Positions 25,116 through 34,340 are shown, numbered from the stretch's first letter. The stretch: 64,000 bases of DNA from Gordonia sp049847105 (GCF_049847105.1 NZ_JBNCNS010000005.1:186001-250000), one strand, 5' to 3'. The notes: generated by a model not told the origin, from the sequence alone. Numbers and translations are program-made.

Positions 25116-25907
25116 TCAGGTTCGGCGCGGCACCACGATCGGCTGTCCCGACGCCGGGTGATTCCAGATCTCGACGGGATGGTCGTAGGTCTCGGAGAGC
25201 AGTTCGGCCGTCATCACCTCGCGGGTCGGTCCGGTGGCGAGCAGGTGGCCGTCCTTCATCAGTGCGACCCGGTCGGCGTAGGCCGCTGCCAGCGACAGGT
25301 CGTGCACCACCAGCAGGATGGCCCCGCCGCCGTCGCGTGCGGCTCGCAGGATGTCGAGCACCGATTCCTGGTGGTGGATGTCGAGGGCGGCCGTCGGTTC
25401 GTCGAGCAGCATCACCGGTGTCCGTTGGGCCAGAGCCCGGGCGATCGACACACGGGCCTGCTGGCCGCCGGAGAGCTGGGCGAACGGACGGTCGGTGATG
25501 TCGGTGAGATCGCAGGCACGCAACGCGTCGTCGATGATCTCGGGGGACTCGGCCGCGTGCGGTGTCCGCAGCCAGGGGAACCGGCCCATCTCGACCACCT
25601 CGACGACGGTGAACGGGGTGTCGGTGCGGTTGTGTTGCGTCACAAACGAACGCAGGCGGGCCAGTTCGGTCGACGAGGCCTTGGACACCAGATGATCGCC
25701 GATGCGCACCGTGCCGTGGTCGGGGCGGCGCAGACCCGCGAGCACGGACAACAAGGTGGACTTGCCGCATCCGTTGGGTCCCACGAGGGCCAGCAGAGAA
25801 CCCGGCTCGACGTGGAGGGACGCATCCTCCACCACGTGACGGCCACCGAGAGTCACGGTGATGTGCTCGGCGGTCACGCCGTCGGTCGCCTCGGCCACGA
25901 TGCTCAC
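25116..25907 (-). CDS. Iron/heme ABC transporter ATP-binding protein
   Basis: 263 residues from GTG 25907, which overlaps the permease stop (GTGA); a longer open frame upstream only shadows the permease gene. Seen: Walker A LVGPNGCGKSTLL, Q-loop region SFVTQHNRTDTPF, signature LSGGQQARVSIARAL, Walker B VMLLDEPTAALD and the H-loop VVHDLSLA. FecE/HmuV type. Last gene of a three-gene import operon in the order binding protein, permease, ATPase. Confidence 0.93.
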   Translation of the reverse strand: MSIVAEATDGVTAEHITVTLGGRHVVEDASLHVEPGSLLALVGPNGCGKSTLLSVLAGLRRPDHGTVRIGDHLVSKASSTELARLRSFVTQHNRTDTPFTVVEVVEMGRFPWLRTPHAAESPEIIDDALRACDLTDITDRPFAQLSGGQQARVSIARALAQRTPVMLLDEPTAALDIHHQESVLDILRAARDGGGAILLVVHDLSLAAAYADRVALMKDGHLLATGPTREVMTAELLSETYDHPVEIWNHPASGQPIVVPRRT

Positions 25908-26995
25908 CACCCGGCCCCGGCGTGCCTGCTGCGCCGCAGCAGGATGAAGAACACCGGCCCGCCGATCAGCGAGGTGAACATGCCCAGTGGCAGGTCGGCG
26001 TCGCCGAGCATGGTGCGTGCCGCGAGGTCGGCGGCGGTGATGACGAGTGCGCCACCCACCACGCTTGTGGGCAGCAGGATCGCATGCCGGGGTCCGACGA
26101 TGAGGCGCATCACGTGCGGCACCACGAGGCCCACGAACATGATGATCCCGGAGAACGCCACCGCGGCCGCGGTCAGGATGGACACCAGCACGATGACCTG
26201 CCGCCGGACCACTTCCACGTTGACGCCGAGGGAAGCCGCCTGGATCTCGCCGAGTGCCAGCAGATCGAGCTTGTGGACCAGGACGAGTGCGGCCGCGATC
26301 GCGGCGATGATCAGCGGTGCCGATACCCAGATCTCGTCCCAGGTCGCCCCGGCGAGCGATCCGAGCTGCCAGAACACGATCTGTTCGCGCGCGGCCGTGG
26401 AGGCGACGAAGGTGAGGTAGGCGATGATGCCGAGGGCGAAGGCGTTGACCGCGATGCCGGTGAGTACCAGCATGATCGCGGACGTCGAGCCGTCCCGCAG
26501 CGACAGCAGATAGACGGCCGCGGCGGTGAACAGGCCGAACACGAAGGCCGCGCCTGCCAATGCCCAGTCGTTGGTCATCCCGCCGCCGAGCACGATCATC
26601 AGGCACGCGCCGACCGCAGCCCCCGACGACACCCCGATGATGCCGGGCTCGGCGAGGGGATTGGCGAGCACACCCTGCAGCAGGCACCCGCCGGCGCCGA
26701 GTGCCGCCCCGACGAGCAGACCCAGGACGATGCGCGGGAAACGCACATTCCACAGGGCGCCCTCGCCGTTGGGGTGCGAGGGGAGTGGTCCGAGGTCCAG
26801 GTGGAAGTGGTGGGCCAGGCTGCCAAGGACCTCGATCGGCGGCACCGACACCTTGCCGACGCCGGCCGAGACGATGATGAGTGCGGCGGTCGCGACCACC
26901 ATCACCGCCATCACCATGATGTTGCGGGTTCGGTGCCGGCTGCGGTGGTCGGCTGTCGTGGCGGCGGAGGCCCGCGGTGTGGTCGGGGCGCTCAT
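25904..26995 (-). CDS. Iron/heme ABC transporter permease (FecCD family)
   Basis: 363 residues with about ten hydrophobic segments. Seen: the FecCD motifs FPRIVLGLLVGAALGAGGCLLQGVLANPLAEPGIIGVSSGA and, near the end, LVVPHVMRLIVGPRHAILLP, the ATPase-contact region (quoted here in part). ATG start overlaps the stop of the substrate-binding protein gene (ATGA), and its own stop overlaps the ATPase start. The N-terminal ~25 residues are polar and rich in Arg and His. Confidence 0.93.
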   Translation of the reverse strand: MSAPTTPRASAATTADHRSRHRTRNIMVMAVMVVATAALIIVSAGVGKVSVPPIEVLGSLAHHFHLDLGPLPSHPNGEGALWNVRFPRIVLGLLVGAALGAGGCLLQGVLANPLAEPGIIGVSSGAAVGACLMIVLGGGMTNDWALAGAAFVFGLFTAAAVYLLSLRDGSTSAIMLVLTGIAVNAFALGIIAYLTFVASTAAREQIVFWQLGSLAGATWDEIWVSAPLIIAAIAAALVLVHKLDLLALGEIQAASLGVNVEVVRRQVIVLVSILTAAAVAFSGIIMFVGLVVPHVMRLIVGPRHAILLPTSVVGGALVITAADLAARTMLGDADLPLGMFTSLIGGPVFFILLRRSRHAGAGW

Positions 26996-28035
26996 GTGTA
27001 GATCGCTCCGGCGAGGGAGCCGAGCACCTCGCCGACGTCGGGGCCGAACGCGAGGATCTTCGTCTCGTCCATCTGGACCACGCGTCCGTTCCGGCCGGCG
27101 TCGGTCTCCGCGATCCCCGGCAGACTCAGCACCCCGTCGAGGCCGCCGACCGTGTCGGCGCCCTGGGTCATCACCAGGATCACGTTGGGATCGGCCTTGA
27201 TCATCGCCTCGGCGCTGATGGCGGTGAATGCTCCGGTCAGGTCGGCCTCGGCTCCGGCGTCCTTGCCTCCGAGGCTCGCGATGAGGTCGTCGGCGCCGGA
27301 GCCGGGTCCGGCCAGCAGGATCAGATTGCGACCGCGGATGTAGACGAATGCCATCGTCGGGTCGCCGGACGGCGCGGGCACGAGCCGCTTGGCGGCGGCG
27401 ACCTCCGCGTCGGTGCGAGAGACGAGCTGTTCGCCCTGGCGCGGAACACCGAGTGCACCGGCGACCGACCGGATGAGCGAGTCGTTGGACTGCAGACTTC
27501 GGGTACCGGGGAACGCCACGACGGTGACCCCGGAGTCGCGGATCTGATCGACTGCGGCGGCCGGGACGGTGTTCTCGTCGACGAGCAGCACGCTGGGATT
27601 CAGCGCGAGCACGGACTCGGCGTCGAGGCTGTGGCCCCGGTTGGTGACCACCGGCAGGCGTGCGGCCGCCGGGAATGCCGTCGACGTGTCCCGCCCGACG
27701 ACATGGGAGCCCAGACCCAGCGAGAACACGATGCTGCCGAGCGTCCCGTTGATGTCGACGGCGATGATGCGGCCGGCGTCGGCGACGGTGACCTTGCCGT
27801 AGCGGACCGAGTCCACGGTCGCCGGCAGCGACGGCGTCGGGTCGTCGGCGACGGGCCGCACGTCATGCTCCGGCAGCTCGGCGGTCTGCGGGCCGTTGCG
27901 GAGGTGTGCGGTGGGGTTGACCGACGACTCGGTTGTCTGCTCGATCGGCTCGACGAAACATGCCGTGGTGGAACCCGCCAGCATCAGCACGACCACGACG
28001 AGGACCGGCCGTATCAGTCGGCGCGCCCTCGTCAC
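26992..28035 (-). CDS. Iron/heme ABC transporter substrate-binding lipoprotein (HmuT-like)
   Basis: About 347 residues from GTG 28035; the very long open frame upstream shadows map. Seen: a basic start (TRARRLIRP), a hydrophobic core (VLVVVVLMLAGSTTAC) with a weak lipobox, a ~50-residue linker, then the helical-backbone binding-protein fold (HVVGRDTSTAFPAAARLPVV, SVLALNPSVLLVDENTV, GADDLIASLGGKDAG). This resembles heme-binding HmuT more than siderophore receptors, but the ligand is not certain. First gene of the import operon. A degenerate iron box lies just upstream, so iron control is likely. Confidence 0.88.
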   Translation of the reverse strand: MTRARRLIRPVLVVVVLMLAGSTTACFVEPIEQTTESSVNPTAHLRNGPQTAELPEHDVRPVADDPTPSLPATVDSVRYGKVTVADAGRIIAVDINGTLGSIVFSLGLGSHVVGRDTSTAFPAAARLPVVTNRGHSLDAESVLALNPSVLLVDENTVPAAAVDQIRDSGVTVVAFPGTRSLQSNDSLIRSVAGALGVPRQGEQLVSRTDAEVAAAKRLVPAPSGDPTMAFVYIRGRNLILLAGPGSGADDLIASLGGKDAGAEADLTGAFTAISAEAMIKADPNVILVMTQGADTVGGLDGVLSLPGIAETDAGRNGRVVQMDETKILAFGPDVGEVLGSLAGAIYT

Positions 28036-28070
28036 CTGCTCACCCGCATCACTCGTCCTCCGCACCCGTC

Positions 28071-28087
28071 TACTGAGTCTCACCTTA
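28071..28087 (-). promoter_or_regulatory. Degenerate DtxR/IdeR-like box before the iron/heme importer
   Basis: On the minus strand the sequence TAAGGTGAGACTCAGTA matches the left two thirds of the iron-box consensus TWAGGTWAGSCTWA with three weak positions. It lies 36-52 bp before the binding-protein start, where a repressor would overlap the promoter. Confidence 0.4.
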
Positions 28088-28170
28088 GTTTGCGCCGACG
28101 GGCGTCCCGACTTCCGGGACTCGTGCGAGCGGCGTTCACCTCGGCCGCGAGGTCTGGATAAGGTGGGTGC

Positions 28171-29031
28171 ATGACTGTTCGCGCTGCCCTGCGGCCCGGC
28201 ACCGTGTCGCCGACCCGCCCGGTTCCCGACTCGATCGAGCGTCCCGAGTACGCGTGGAAACCGACGGCGAACGAGGGCAATGAACCGTGGGTGCAGACCC
28301 CGGAGACCATCGAGAAAATGCGGCTGGCGAGCAAGATCGCCGCCAACGCGCTCGCACAGGCGGGTGCCGCGGTGGCGCCCGGCATCACCACCGATGAGCT
28401 GGATCGCATCGCCCACGAGTACATGGTCGACCATGGTGCATACCCGTCGACCTTGGGCTACAAGGGCTTTCCCAAGTCGTGTTGCACATCTCTGAACGAG
28501 ATCATCTGTCACGGAATCCCGGACTCGACGGTCGTCGAGGACGGCGACATCGTCAACATCGACGTGACCGCCTATATCGATGGCGTGCACGGCGACACCA
28601 ACGCGACGTTCTCGGCCGGCGATGTCGCATCCGAGGCCGCCGATCTCGTCGAGCGGACGCGGGTCGCCACGGAGCGTGCCATCAAGGCGGTCAAACCGGG
28701 CCGGGAACTCAACGTCATCGGCCGGGTCATCGAGGCGTACGCGAACCGGTTCGGGTACAACGTGGTGCGCGATTTCACCGGGCACGGGATCGGTGAGACC
28801 TTTCACAACGGACTCGTGGTCCTGCACTACGACCAGCCCAACGTGGACACCGTCATCGAGCCGGGCATGGTGTTCACCATCGAACCGATGATCAACCTCG
28901 GGGGCCTCGGCTACGAGATCTGGGATGACGGCTGGACCGTCGCGACGACGGACAAGAAATGGACCGCACAGTTCGAGCACACCCTCGTGGTGACCGAGAA
29001 CGGCGCGGAGATCCTGACTCTGCCGGACTAG
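28171..29031 (+). CDS. map: Methionine aminopeptidase, type I
   Basis: 286 residues. Removes the initiator methionine. Seen: an N-terminal extension with a proline-rich TRPVPDSIERPEYAW linker, as in the mycobacterial MapB form, then the pita-bread fold with all five metal ligands: Asp in VNIDVTAYIDG, Asp in HGDTNATF, His in GHGIGETFHNG, Glu in FTIEPMIN and Glu in AQFEHTLVV. Divergent from the heme importer. A dispersed inverted repeat follows 58 bp after its stop. Confidence 0.96.
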   Translation: MTVRAALRPGTVSPTRPVPDSIERPEYAWKPTANEGNEPWVQTPETIEKMRLASKIAANALAQAGAAVAPGITTDELDRIAHEYMVDHGAYPSTLGYKGFPKSCCTSLNEIICHGIPDSTVVEDGDIVNIDVTAYIDGVHGDTNATFSAGDVASEAADLVERTRVATERAIKAVKPGRELNVIGRVIEAYANRFGYNVVRDFTGHGIGETFHNGLVVLHYDQPNVDTVIEPGMVFTIEPMINLGGLGYEIWDDGWTVATTDKKWTAQFEHTLVVTENGAEILTLPD

Positions 29032-29088
29032 CCCCGGTGTCCTTCATGGCCGTCCCGCGCCCGGCGGGGTTCGTTCGCGTCTTGTGTG

Positions 29089-29137
29089 TTCGTGCGCCCG
29101 AAGGATCTGGCGCACGAAGCGAATCCAGGCGCACGAA
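29089..29137. repeat. Dispersed inverted repeat, copy 1 (three 10-bp units)
   Basis: TTCGTGCGCC (29089-29098) is followed, after a 10-nt spacer, by its exact complement GGCGCACGAA (29109-29118), and a second direct copy GGCGCACGAA occurs at 29128-29137. A second occurrence of the same 10-10-10 arrangement is at 43571-43600. Both are short distances after a stop codon. It may be a small dispersed element or a protein or RNA hairpin site; the family is not one I can name. Confidence 0.6.
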
Positions 29138-29179
29138 TGGTGGGCCGTGGCATCGGCGGGGCGCCGTGGTGGCGGAGCG

Positions 29180-30709
29180 GTGAAAGGCGCACTGCTGGTC
29201 GGCGGCACCAGTTCTGACGCAGGCAAGAGCCTGATCGTCGCGGGGCTGTGCCGTCACCTGGCCAGGCAGGGGATTCGCGTCGCGCCCTTCAAGGCGCAGA
29301 ACATGTCGAACAACTCCGTGGTCACCCTCGACGGCGGGGAGATCGGGCGTGCTCAGGCTCTGCAGGCTTTCGCGTGCGGGTTGGAACCGTCGACCCGGTT
29401 CAATCCGGTCCTGCTCAAACCGGGCAGTGATCGTCGGTCCCACGTGGTGGTGCGCGGACAACCCGCTGGTGACGTCGGTGCCCGCGACTACCACGCGTGG
29501 CGCGCTCGGCTCGTGGGGATCGTCGCCGACGAACTCGCCTCGCTCCGAGACGATTTCGACGTCGTCATCGCCGAGGGCGCCGGCTCGGTCGCGGAGATCA
29601 ACCTGCGTCCCACCGACATCGCGAACATGGGTCTCGCGCGGTCGGCGGATCTGCCGGTGATCCTGGTGAGCGACATCGACCGCGGCGGTTCACTGGCACA
29701 TCTGTTCGGTACGACGGCTGTACTCGACGCCGCGGATCAGCGCCTCATCGCCGGATTCGTGATCAACAAGTTCCGGGGCGACCCGGCAATCCTCGCGCCG
29801 GGACTCGATCAGTTGCAGGGGCTGACCGGACGATCCACGTTCGGGGTGATCCCGTTCCGGTCCGATCTCTGGATCGACGCCGAGGATTCGCTCGCCGCTC
29901 CGGTGGGCCGCCGGGTCGGTCCTCCCGACGACGGCACCGCCGATCCGTCCGCGGTGGCGCTGTCGGTGGCGGCGATCCGATTGCCCCGGGTGTCCAACAC
30001 CACGGATGTGGAGGCCCTGGGCTGTGAGCCCGGTGTGGATGTGACCTGGGTCGACGACGCGGCGAGCGTGGCGTCGGCGGACCTGGTGGTCCTGCCGGGC
30101 ACACGGGCGACGGTGTCCGATCTCGCGTGGCTCCGGAGCCGGGGACTCGCCGACGCGCTGGTCGGCCGCGCGCGGCGGGGGTGGCCGGTGATCGGGATCT
30201 GTGGCGGGTTCCAGATGCTCGGTCGCCAGATCGACGACCCGGTGGAGTCAGCCGCCGGTCGCGTCGAGGGGCTCGGGATCCTCGACCTGGAGATCGGCTT
30301 CGAATCGGGCAAGGTGCTGCGGCAGGTGACCGGCGACGGCGACGGCCGGCCGATCAGTGGCTACGAGATCCACCACGGCCGCGTGCGATGGTCGGGTGAG
30401 CGGCCCTGGATCGTGGATGCACAGAACGGTCCCGAGGGCGCAGTACGCGGGGCCGTGCGTGGCACCCACTGGCATGGGCTCCTCGCCTCCGATGCCTTTC
30501 GTCGCGATCTGCTGCGCACGGTCGCCGAGGAACGTGGTGTCACCGGCTTCGTCGCCGCTCCGGACACGGTCGTGACCGAGATCCGCGGCACCCAGGTCGA
30601 CCTGATGGCCGATCTCGTCGGCGAACACCTCGACCTCTCGGCTCTGGAGGCGGTCATCGAACACGGCCCGGACCCGCGATCGCCGGTGATCACTCATCGT
30701 CTCGAATGA
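29180..30709 (+). CDS. cobQ: Cobyric acid synthase
   Basis: 509 residues from GTG 29180 with GGCGGAG just before it. Amidates four side chains of adenosylcobyrinic acid diamide using glutamine and ATP. Seen: the ATP-binding start LLVGGTSSDAGKSLIVAGLC and FKAQNMSNNSVV, then DLPVILVSDIDRGGSLAHLFG, and the C-terminal glutaminase-like domain with nucleophile Cys in GICGGFQMLG and His in GTHWHGLLAS. It is about 9 kb from cobO and cobB, so the cobalamin genes are split. No cobalamin riboswitch was seen upstream. Confidence 0.95.
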   Translation: MKGALLVGGTSSDAGKSLIVAGLCRHLARQGIRVAPFKAQNMSNNSVVTLDGGEIGRAQALQAFACGLEPSTRFNPVLLKPGSDRRSHVVVRGQPAGDVGARDYHAWRARLVGIVADELASLRDDFDVVIAEGAGSVAEINLRPTDIANMGLARSADLPVILVSDIDRGGSLAHLFGTTAVLDAADQRLIAGFVINKFRGDPAILAPGLDQLQGLTGRSTFGVIPFRSDLWIDAEDSLAAPVGRRVGPPDDGTADPSAVALSVAAIRLPRVSNTTDVEALGCEPGVDVTWVDDAASVASADLVVLPGTRATVSDLAWLRSRGLADALVGRARRGWPVIGICGGFQMLGRQIDDPVESAAGRVEGLGILDLEIGFESGKVLRQVTGDGDGRPISGYEIHHGRVRWSGERPWIVDAQNGPEGAVRGAVRGTHWHGLLASDAFRRDLLRTVAEERGVTGFVAAPDTVVTEIRGTQVDLMADLVGEHLDLSALEAVIEHGPDPRSPVITHRLE

Positions 30710-30754
30710 TCTGCGCCAAAGCCCGAACCGGACGATGTCGCCTATCCTGGGCCC

Positions 30755-31579
30755 GTGGACACGCAACAGCGCGCGGTGAGGGTCGGGGAACACACATTCG
30801 ACGTCCGGATCGGCGGACCCGAGGACGGCAAATGGGTGCTGCTCCTGCACGGATTCCCGGTCAACAGTTCGTGCTTCGACGCGGTGGTCCCGCGGCTGCA
30901 CGAGAGCGGACTGCGCACCATCGTCTTCGATCAGCGGGGCTACAGCCCCGGTGCGCGGCCGGAGGGTACGGATGCTTATCACCTCTCCAACCTCGTGGGT
31001 GACGCCCTCGGCGTCCTCGACGAACTCGGAGTCGGATACGCAATGGTGGTCGGACACGACTGGGGAGGCATCGTCGCGTGGCATCTGGCGGCGAAGCATC
31101 TGGACCGGTTCACCAGTCTCGTCGCGGTGAGTACCGGTCATCCGTCGGCGTTACGCGATGCGCTGGCGTCGAGCGATCAGCGTGAGAAGTCGTCGTACAT
31201 CAAGGATTTCATCGCCGAAGACGCCGAGGAGAAGCTACTGGCCCGCAACGGCGTGCTGTTGCGTCGGGCGGGTGTGACGGCCGACGAGCTCAAGCCTCTG
31301 ATGGAGCCGGGTGCGCTGACCGGACCGCTCAACTGGTACCGCGCCAACTTCACCGGGAACATCGCCGACACGCTTGCCTGCCCGGCGGTCGAGATCCCGA
31401 CGACGATGGTGTGGAGCGACGGCGACACCGCGCTCGGGCGCGAGCAGGCGGAGCTGAGCGGCCGCTACGCGTATTCCGATTACCGGTTCTGCGAACTGCC
31501 GGGAGTCGACCATTGGATTCCGCAGAACGCCGCGGCAGCGTTGGCGAGTGAGATCGCCCTGCGATCCGCGATGTTCTGA
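30755..31579 (+). CDS. Alpha/beta hydrolase, epoxide-hydrolase-like
   Basis: 274 residues with a GTG start. Seen: the oxyanion segment LLLHGFPVNSSCF, the nucleophile elbow VVGHDWGGIVAW with Asp as nucleophile as in epoxide hydrolases and haloalkane dehalogenases, and the terminal His in PGVDHWIPQNA. The lid is a short helical cap. Substrate not predictable; epoxide hydrolysis is the most common activity of this subgroup. Convergent with the reductase gene 9 bp away. Confidence 0.85.
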   Translation: MDTQQRAVRVGEHTFDVRIGGPEDGKWVLLLHGFPVNSSCFDAVVPRLHESGLRTIVFDQRGYSPGARPEGTDAYHLSNLVGDALGVLDELGVGYAMVVGHDWGGIVAWHLAAKHLDRFTSLVAVSTGHPSALRDALASSDQREKSSYIKDFIAEDAEEKLLARNGVLLRRAGVTADELKPLMEPGALTGPLNWYRANFTGNIADTLACPAVEIPTTMVWSDGDTALGREQAELSGRYAYSDYRFCELPGVDHWIPQNAAAALASEIALRSAMF

Positions 31580-31588
31580 CGCCAACGG

Positions 31589-32302
31589 TCAGCCGAAGCG
31601 CTCGGTTCGGATCCGGCCGGGCTCATGACCGGCCGCGACCATCGCGGCCGCACACTGCTCGACAAAACCGTTGGGCCCGCAGATGAACACCGTCGGTTCG
31701 CGGTCGGGAGGGATCGTGATCTCGGCGAGTTCACCGCCGCCGAGCCGCTCCGCCGGTCGCGGATCGTCGGCCGGCGCCTCCCGGGTGTAGGCGAGATGTA
31801 CCGGCATCCGTCCCCGGTCCATGAGCTGTCGTAGTTCGTCGGCGAACAGGAGGCGGTCCGGCGTCCGCAAGGAGTACACGAGGCCGAACGGCACCATCGG
31901 CGCGGAAACCTCCCGACTGCGGATCATCGCCATCAGTGGCGCGAGCCCGGAGCCGCCCGCGATGAGCTGCACGGGGTGTGGGTCCTGCTCGTCCCAGGTG
32001 AACCAACCGCCGTGTGCGCGGGTCACCTCGAGCGGCTCACCCACCTCGACCACATCGACGAGATAGGGCGACACCTCACCGTCGTCGGCGCGTTCGACCG
32101 TGACCTCGATCGTCCGGGTCTCCCGGACATCGGACAGCGAATAGGTGCGCGCGGTCGAATAGCCGTCCTCCGCGGTCAGGCGGATGTCGATGGACTGGCC
32201 GGGCAGACCCTGAAACGGCTCGGCGAGGCCGAGCCGTAGCGAACGCGCACTGGGGCTGTGGCGGATCTGCGAGAGGACCGTCGTCACCTGCCACTCGTTC
32301 AT
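31589..32302 (-). CDS. FAD/NAD(P)-binding oxidoreductase (ferredoxin-reductase type)
   Basis: 237 residues from ATG 32302, which overlaps the stop of the molybdopterin protein gene (ATGA). Seen: the flavin motif STARTYSLSDV, the NAD(P)-binding LIAGGSGLAPLMAMI, and the terminal EPTVFICGPNGFVEQCA. There is no C-terminal 2Fe-2S domain, so it is the short form. The longer open frame upstream shadows its partner. Coupling strongly suggests that it passes electrons to or from the molybdopterin protein. Confidence 0.9.
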   Translation of the reverse strand: MNEWQVTTVLSQIRHSPSARSLRLGLAEPFQGLPGQSIDIRLTAEDGYSTARTYSLSDVRETRTIEVTVERADDGEVSPYLVDVVEVGEPLEVTRAHGGWFTWDEQDPHPVQLIAGGSGLAPLMAMIRSREVSAPMVPFGLVYSLRTPDRLLFADELRQLMDRGRMPVHLAYTREAPADDPRPAERLGGGELAEITIPPDREPTVFICGPNGFVEQCAAAMVAAGHEPGRIRTERFG

Positions 32303-32895
32303 GAGTAACGCTGCTCGGTCCAGGGATCGCCGTGCATGTGGTAGCCGCGGCTCTCCCAGAACCCAGGGGTGTCGCCCGGCATGAATCGCAGTCGGCGCAC
32401 CCATTTGGCGCTCTTCCAGAAGTAGAGATGCGGCACCAGCAACCGTGCCGGGCCGCCGTGTTCGGCCGGGAGTGGCTCGCCGTCGTAGGTATCGGCGATC
32501 CAGCCTCGGCCCGCCACCAGATCGGCGACCGCCAGGTTGGTCGTGTACCCGCCGTGGCAGTGGGCCATCACATGGCTGTCGCCGGGCCAGGGGATGTTGC
32601 TCATGATCGTGTCGAAAGAGACACCACGCCATCGTGTCTCGAACTTCGACCAGCGGGTCACGCAGTGGATGTCGGTGACGATCTCCTCGTGGGGGAGGTC
32701 CTGGAACTCCGCCCAGTTCCAGGTATGCGCCCGGTGATCCGACGATTGCATCGTCAACGACCAGCTGTCGACCGCGATGGCCGGAGTCGGCTCGGCGGAC
32801 AGCACCGGGAAGTCGAAGGTCCGGTACTGGCCCGGCGGCAGACGGGCGGCGTCGCGATCACGACGGCCCACGAATCCCCGGTTCACGATCGCCAT
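32299..32895 (-). CDS. Molybdopterin-dependent oxidoreductase (sulfite oxidase fold)
   Basis: 198 residues, a small single-domain member. Seen: the molybdenum-ligand Cys in EEIVTDIHCVTRWSKFETRW, the cofactor-binding HCHGGYTTNLAVADLV, then HGGPARLLVPHLYFWKSAKWV and a tail ending FWESRGYHMHGDPW. There is no signal peptide, unlike the periplasmic MsrP, so it should be cytoplasmic. It is coupled to a ferredoxin-reductase-like gene, and the pair lies next to mycothione reductase. Possible substrates include sulfoxides or N-oxides; nothing in the sequence decides. Confidence 0.88.
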   Translation of the reverse strand: MAIVNRGFVGRRDRDAARLPPGQYRTFDFPVLSAEPTPAIAVDSWSLTMQSSDHRAHTWNWAEFQDLPHEEIVTDIHCVTRWSKFETRWRGVSFDTIMSNIPWPGDSHVMAHCHGGYTTNLAVADLVAGRGWIADTYDGEPLPAEHGGPARLLVPHLYFWKSAKWVRRLRFMPGDTPGFWESRGYHMHGDPWTEQRYS

Positions 32896-32945
32896 GCCGA
32901 GATCCTACGCGCCGGATCGGATCTCGCAGCGCGAACGAACCCGTC

Positions 32946-34340
32946 TCAGAGCTCGAGGCCGAGCAGCGCGTTCTCCAGCACCTCGGGCATCGCCGGGTGA
33001 ATCCAATACTGCCCCCGCGCCATGTCGGATGCGTTGAGGCCGAACGACATCGCCTGGATGACCGGCTGGATCACCGTGGGCGCCTGCGGGCCCATGATGT
33101 GGCAGCCCAGCAAGCGGCCGGTGCCGCGCTCCGCGATCAGCTTGCAGAAGCCCGTCGAGTCCTCCATCGCCCAGCCGTACGCGACGTCGCCGTAGGCCTG
33201 CACCTTCACGGTGATGTCGAGTCCGAGATCACGCGCTCGGGTCTCGGTGAGGCCGACCGACGCGATCTGCGGGTGCGTGAACACCGCCGCAGGAACGAAA
33301 CGATGGTCGACGGCGACCAGATCGTCGGCATCCCAGCCCTTCAGCAGGTTGGCCTGGACGACCCGCTCCTCGTGGTTGGCGACGTGCTTGAGCTGATAGG
33401 GCGAACTCACATCGCCGAGTGCCCACACGCCGGCCGCGTCGGTGCGCCCGTGTCGATCGCAGCCGACGCGGCCGTGATCGTCGACGGCGACGCCGATCGA
33501 TTCCAGATTCAGCCGGTCGCCGTTCGGTTTGCGTCCGGTGGCCACCAGCAGGGCGTCACCGTCGACGTGGGTGCCGTCCTCGAAGCTGACCCGCACCCCG
33601 CCGTCGGGCAGGTCGATGGCGCCCGCCACATCGGTGTCGAGATGGACGTCCCATTTCTCGGCGGCGATCTCGGTGAACCGTGCGGCGATCTCGGCGTCGA
33701 GGTGCCGGAGCAATGTCGGGCCTCGCGCGATGATCGAGACCGCGGTACCGAGCGCGCCGAATACATGGGCGAATTCGGCTGCCACATAGCCACTTCCGAT
33801 GATGATCAGTCGCTCCGGAAGTCGCTCGAGGCGCATCACGTCGTCGCTGGTGTGATATCGCACATCGCATTCGGCGATGATCGGCGGCACGGTGGCACGT
33901 GAGCCCGCGGCGATGACCACCTCGTCGGCCAGGACAACGGCGTCCGGGGTGACGAGCCGATAGCGGCCGTCGTCGTCGCGGCCGTCGAACTCGACATGCG
34001 CGGAATACACGGTGATGTTCGCGCACCGATCCACGCGGTACTCCTTGCCGCCGGTCGAGATCGGGTCGATGCGCCCGAAGATCCGGCCGACGATCGCGGG
34101 CCAGTCCACGGACTCGACACGCGCGTGCACGCCGTAGCGGTCGGAGTGGCGGGCCATCTCGGCCACCTCGGCGGCGTACACGAACATCTTGGTGGGGATA
34201 CAGCCGACGTTGAGGCAGGTGCCGCCGTAGACACCTTCCTCGAAAATGGCGATGGTCCGGTTCTCGAAGCGTTCGTCGGGGATGGAGTTGCCGCTGCCCG
34301 AACCGATGATCGCGAGGTCGACGATCTGCGTCGCGGTCAT
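32946..34340 (-). CDS. mtr: Mycothione reductase
   Basis: 464 residues from ATG 34340, which overlaps the upstream hydrolase stop (ATGA). Keeps mycothiol reduced with NADPH and FAD; mycothiol is specific to actinobacteria. Seen: FAD-binding LAIIGSGSGNS, redox pair GGTCLNVGCIPTKMF, NADPH-binding LIIIGSGYVAAEFAHVFGAL, FAD-binding GVWALGDVSS, and the dimer-interface catalytic His in WIHPAMPEVLENALLGL. Matches Rv2855 in sequence features and position. Confidence 0.94.
   Translation of the reverse strand: MTATQIVDLAIIGSGSGNSIPDERFENRTIAIFEEGVYGGTCLNVGCIPTKMFVYAAEVAEMARHSDRYGVHARVESVDWPAIVGRIFGRIDPISTGGKEYRVDRCANITVYSAHVEFDGRDDDGRYRLVTPDAVVLADEVVIAAGSRATVPPIIAECDVRYHTSDDVMRLERLPERLIIIGSGYVAAEFAHVFGALGTAVSIIARGPTLLRHLDAEIAARFTEIAAEKWDVHLDTDVAGAIDLPDGGVRVSFEDGTHVDGDALLVATGRKPNGDRLNLESIGVAVDDHGRVGCDRHGRTDAAGVWALGDVSSPYQLKHVANHEERVVQANLLKGWDADDLVAVDHRFVPAAVFTHPQIASVGLTETRARDLGLDITVKVQAYGDVAYGWAMEDSTGFCKLIAERGTGRLLGCHIMGPQAPTVIQPVIQAMSFGLNASDMARGQYWIHPAMPEVLENALLGLEL

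Noticed and set aside
26992..28980. A 662-codon open frame on the minus strand covering the binding protein and map
   Set aside because: Only the part to 28035 has protein character. The upstream part is a shadow of map on the other strand, a common effect of high GC.
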